Positions 62,797 through 64,000 of a DNA stretch of 64,000 nt are shown here, piece after piece (position 1 is the first letter of the stretch; each line of letters opens with the position of its first letter). Source of the DNA: Bog-473 sp036489775. GTDB lineage: Bacteria; Actinomycetota; Acidimicrobiia; Acidimicrobiales; RAAP-2. The notes beneath the pieces were generated by a model. That model searched no databases. It saw only the letters and a program-made list of their open reading frames with translations, and was not told the origin of the DNA. The position numbers were made by a program, and so were the translations under genes. The stretch covers positions 112,074 through 176,073 of the forward strand of contig DASXFC010000031.1 in NCBI GenBank assembly GCA_036489775.1. The letters run 5' to 3'.

Positions 62797-63029
62797 CGCC
62801 GCTCAGCGTCGCGATCCGACAGAATTGAAGCGACATCTATGCCGGAACCAGTGAGCCTTGCCCGTTCACGAGCGCGCCCGACGACCTCTTCGACACTGGG
62901 CCGAGATGCCACCTCGGTCAGGTGGTTCAAAAGGAATTCCTGCAGAGATCTACCAGAGCGCGAGGCCCGGGCCGCAAGTTCATCCCGTACTTCCTCGGGG
63001 ACATTGCGCACCGTAATCGCCGTGGCCAT
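62793..63029 (-). CDS. vapB: VapB/FitA-type ribbon-helix-helix antitoxin
   Basis: The product has 78 residues. RHH motif: AITVRNVPEEVRDELAARAS then RSGRSLQEFLLNHL, followed by a C-terminal toxin-binding tail (EEVVGRARERARLTGSG). It binds and blocks VapC and represses its own promoter. A perfect TATAAT ends seven bases before ATG 63029, and no ribosome site is seen, so the transcript is probably leaderless. Confidence 0.92.
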   Translation of the reverse strand: MATAITVRNVPEEVRDELAARASRSGRSLQEFLLNHLTEVASRPSVEEVVGRARERARLTGSGIDVASILSDRDAERR

Positions 63030-63355
63030 GACTCCATTATAGCTGCATTGACGCTAACTTCCTACCCTTCGAGCTCTTGAGTTCGGTCGACCGCCTACTG
63101 CGAGCCACTCGCGCGCCGTAAATATTCGCCGGTCAGGAGTTAGAGAAGCGTGTCCGTGACCCGGCCGATCTGGGCAGTCTGGAACCCGCAAGAAGCGGCT
63201 CCAAGCCGGCGTACTGAGCTCATCGAGGTGCCCCCTGCCAGCGAGCAACGACAAGGAGCGCTCGCCTCGATGATCGAGTTCAGGCCCGTTAGCGGTTGAA
63301 TGGGTCAGGCCAATGCAGGGATCGACTGTTGTTGCGAAGATCGTTAACTTATGTG
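63030..63355. promoter_or_regulatory. Control region vapBC / HTH gene
   Basis: This 326-bp gap contains the vapB TATAAT and no gene. Open frames on both strands are short and lack family resemblance. Confidence 0.5.
63036..63041 (-). promoter_or_regulatory. Perfect -10 box of vapBC
   Basis: TATAAT on the minus strand. The predicted first transcribed base falls on or next to ATG 63029. No good -35 box is visible. Confidence 0.6.
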
Positions 63356-63811
63356 ATGATCGCAACAGTGGCTGATAACTTCCAAATGCTCGCAGACATC
63401 TTGTTGTTCGCTCAGGCGTCCGTCACGTCTCTGGACGACCAGCCAAGTGCTCCGATGGGGTCGGCAGCGTTGGGTGCCCAATCGCGGGAGGTCGTCGCCG
63501 AGAGATTGCGAGCGACGACGGAGGTTGTCGGGTTCTACGGACACGATCCGCTTTTGACGACGCTTGCAGCCTTGCGCCGACAGCGTCACGACCTCGATGC
63601 AGCAATGCGCCGACTGCTTGCTTACGGGCGAGAGTTCACCCGGCCGAGGCCCTACAGGCTCACTGACCTGGCCGACGCTGCTGGGATGTCCATCTCCGGT
63701 GTACGCACCGCTTATGACGCCGACGAAATCGCACAGGTCGCGCAAGCAACCGGTCTGACTCCTCTTGGCGGCCAGACAACCACCGGTAAAAAGAAGGGAG
63801 CGGCGGAATGA
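63356..63811 (+). CDS. Hypothetical HTH-containing protein
   Basis: The product has 151 residues: MIATVADNFQMLADILLFAQ, a helical middle (REVVAERLRATTEVVGFYGH; DPLLTTLAALRRQRHDLDAA) and a C-terminal HTH-like block YRLTDLADAAGMSISGVRTA followed by a Lys-rich tail. I do not recognise a family. ATG 63356 is chosen because the longer frame lacks a ribosome site. Its stop overlaps the VOC stump start (ATGA), so the two were one operon before the insertion. Confidence 0.65.
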   Translation: MIATVADNFQMLADILLFAQASVTSLDDQPSAPMGSAALGAQSREVVAERLRATTEVVGFYGHDPLLTTLAALRRQRHDLDAAMRRLLAYGREFTRPRPYRLTDLADAAGMSISGVRTAYDADEIAQVAQATGLTPLGGQTTTGKKKGAAE

Positions 63812-63879
63812 TCAGGATTGACCACATCGGCATTCCAGCACGTGACCGGGTTGAGGCCGCTAATTTTCGGGACAACTGA
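63808..63879 (+). pseudogene. VOC (glyoxalase/dioxygenase-fold) gene stump, interrupted
   Basis: ATG 63808 reads MIRIDHIGIPARDRVEAAN, the typical first strand of VOC proteins (HIGIPARD, metal His). It then stops at TGA 63877-63879 after 23 residues. A normal VOC protein has 120-150. The break falls where a probable insertion sequence begins. Confidence 0.75.
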
Positions 63880-63891
63880 CGCTCTCGGGGG

Positions 63892-64000
63892 TCAAGAAGC
63901 TTGATCCCAGGGGAGCTCCGGAGCGATGCCAGCGCGGTCCAACATGACCATCGTGATGAAGCTCTGCGCGTCATGAAAGCCCCGTGCGTTGGCACGGATC
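63892..64000 (-). mobile_element. Insertion-sequence transposase, C-terminal end (partial)
   Basis: The minus-strand frame is open from the window edge to TGA 63894-63892 and reads IRANARGFHDAQSFITMVM then LDRAGIAPELPWDQAS. The RANARGFxDxxxFITMxMLDRAG style resembles the C-terminal end of DDE transposases; I cannot name the IS family. The IS end probably lies near 63,862-63,880, inside the VOC gene. Confidence 0.5.

Overview
The window is a high-GC (about 65-70%) actinobacterial chromosome segment. Four marks point to Actinomycetota: the gene order secA-prfB-ftsE-ftsX, a complete yrbE/mce lipid-import operon, GTG/ATG starts overlapping the preceding stop (GTGA, ATGA), and a Tad pilus cluster with no outer-membrane secretin gene in view. 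The mixture (Mce without mycolate genes in view, GSII-type glutamine synthetase, an L,D-transpeptidase carrying 42-residue secreted repeats) suggests an Acidimicrobiia-like lineage. That placement is inference, not proof.

Layout. 1-1.2 kb: the end of a serine hydrolase gene and msrB. 1.2-9.3 kb: an ssb paralogue, a GT39-type membrane glycosyltransferase, then ftsX, ftsE, prfB and secA on the minus strand. 9.3-10.07 kb: a nearly empty stretch with one possible acidic small ORF. 10.07-20.36 kb: one tightly coupled minus-strand operon yrbEA-yrbEB-mceA-B-C-D-E-F-mas. 20.7-23.2 kb: a sigma factor with a membrane-spanning, Thr/Ser/Gly-rich extension, and the Mce ATPase (MlaF/Mkl). 23.3-27.5 kb: GSII glutamine synthetase, then a divergent TetR/MMPL pair. 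27.5-37.6 kb: a complete Tad system with two Flp pilins, a LuxR regulator, TadC/B/A/Z, CpaB, TadE, TadG and the prepilin peptidase. 37.6-45 kb: an L,D-transpeptidase with repeats, a PhyH dioxygenase, two membrane glycan proteins, and a GT2-methyltransferase cassette flanked by ~100-bp imperfect repeats. 45.1-49.7 kb: amidase, PLP-dependent aldolase/deaminase-like enzyme, YwaF-like membrane protein, fatty-acid desaturase and cold-shock protein. 49.7-51.4 kb: two coupled hypothetical genes and about 1 kb without a visible gene. 51.4-61.9 kb: aldehyde dehydrogenase, LuxR regulator, a large secreted repeat protein, GH3 glycosidase, esterase and a QsdR-like regulator. 61.9-64 kb: a severed tRNA-Ala 3' half with its terminator, a VapBC pair, an HTH gene, a VOC gene stump and the end of a probable insertion sequence; this looks like the edge of an integrated island.

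How the parts work together. The Mce operon and its ATPase form one transporter, split around the sigma gene. The Tad genes form one pilus machine. A 17-bp element recurs at the same distance (about 91-93 bases) ahead of both pilin genes and once in the divergent cpaB/tadE region, which suggests a small regulon, perhaps run by the LuxR protein encoded beside the pilins. Two secreted proteins 15 kb apart share the same 42-residue repeat. The strongest candidates for something undescribed are the membrane-tethered sigma factor with interleaved inverted repeats in its leader, the three-site Tad element, and the repeat-armed L,D-transpeptidase.
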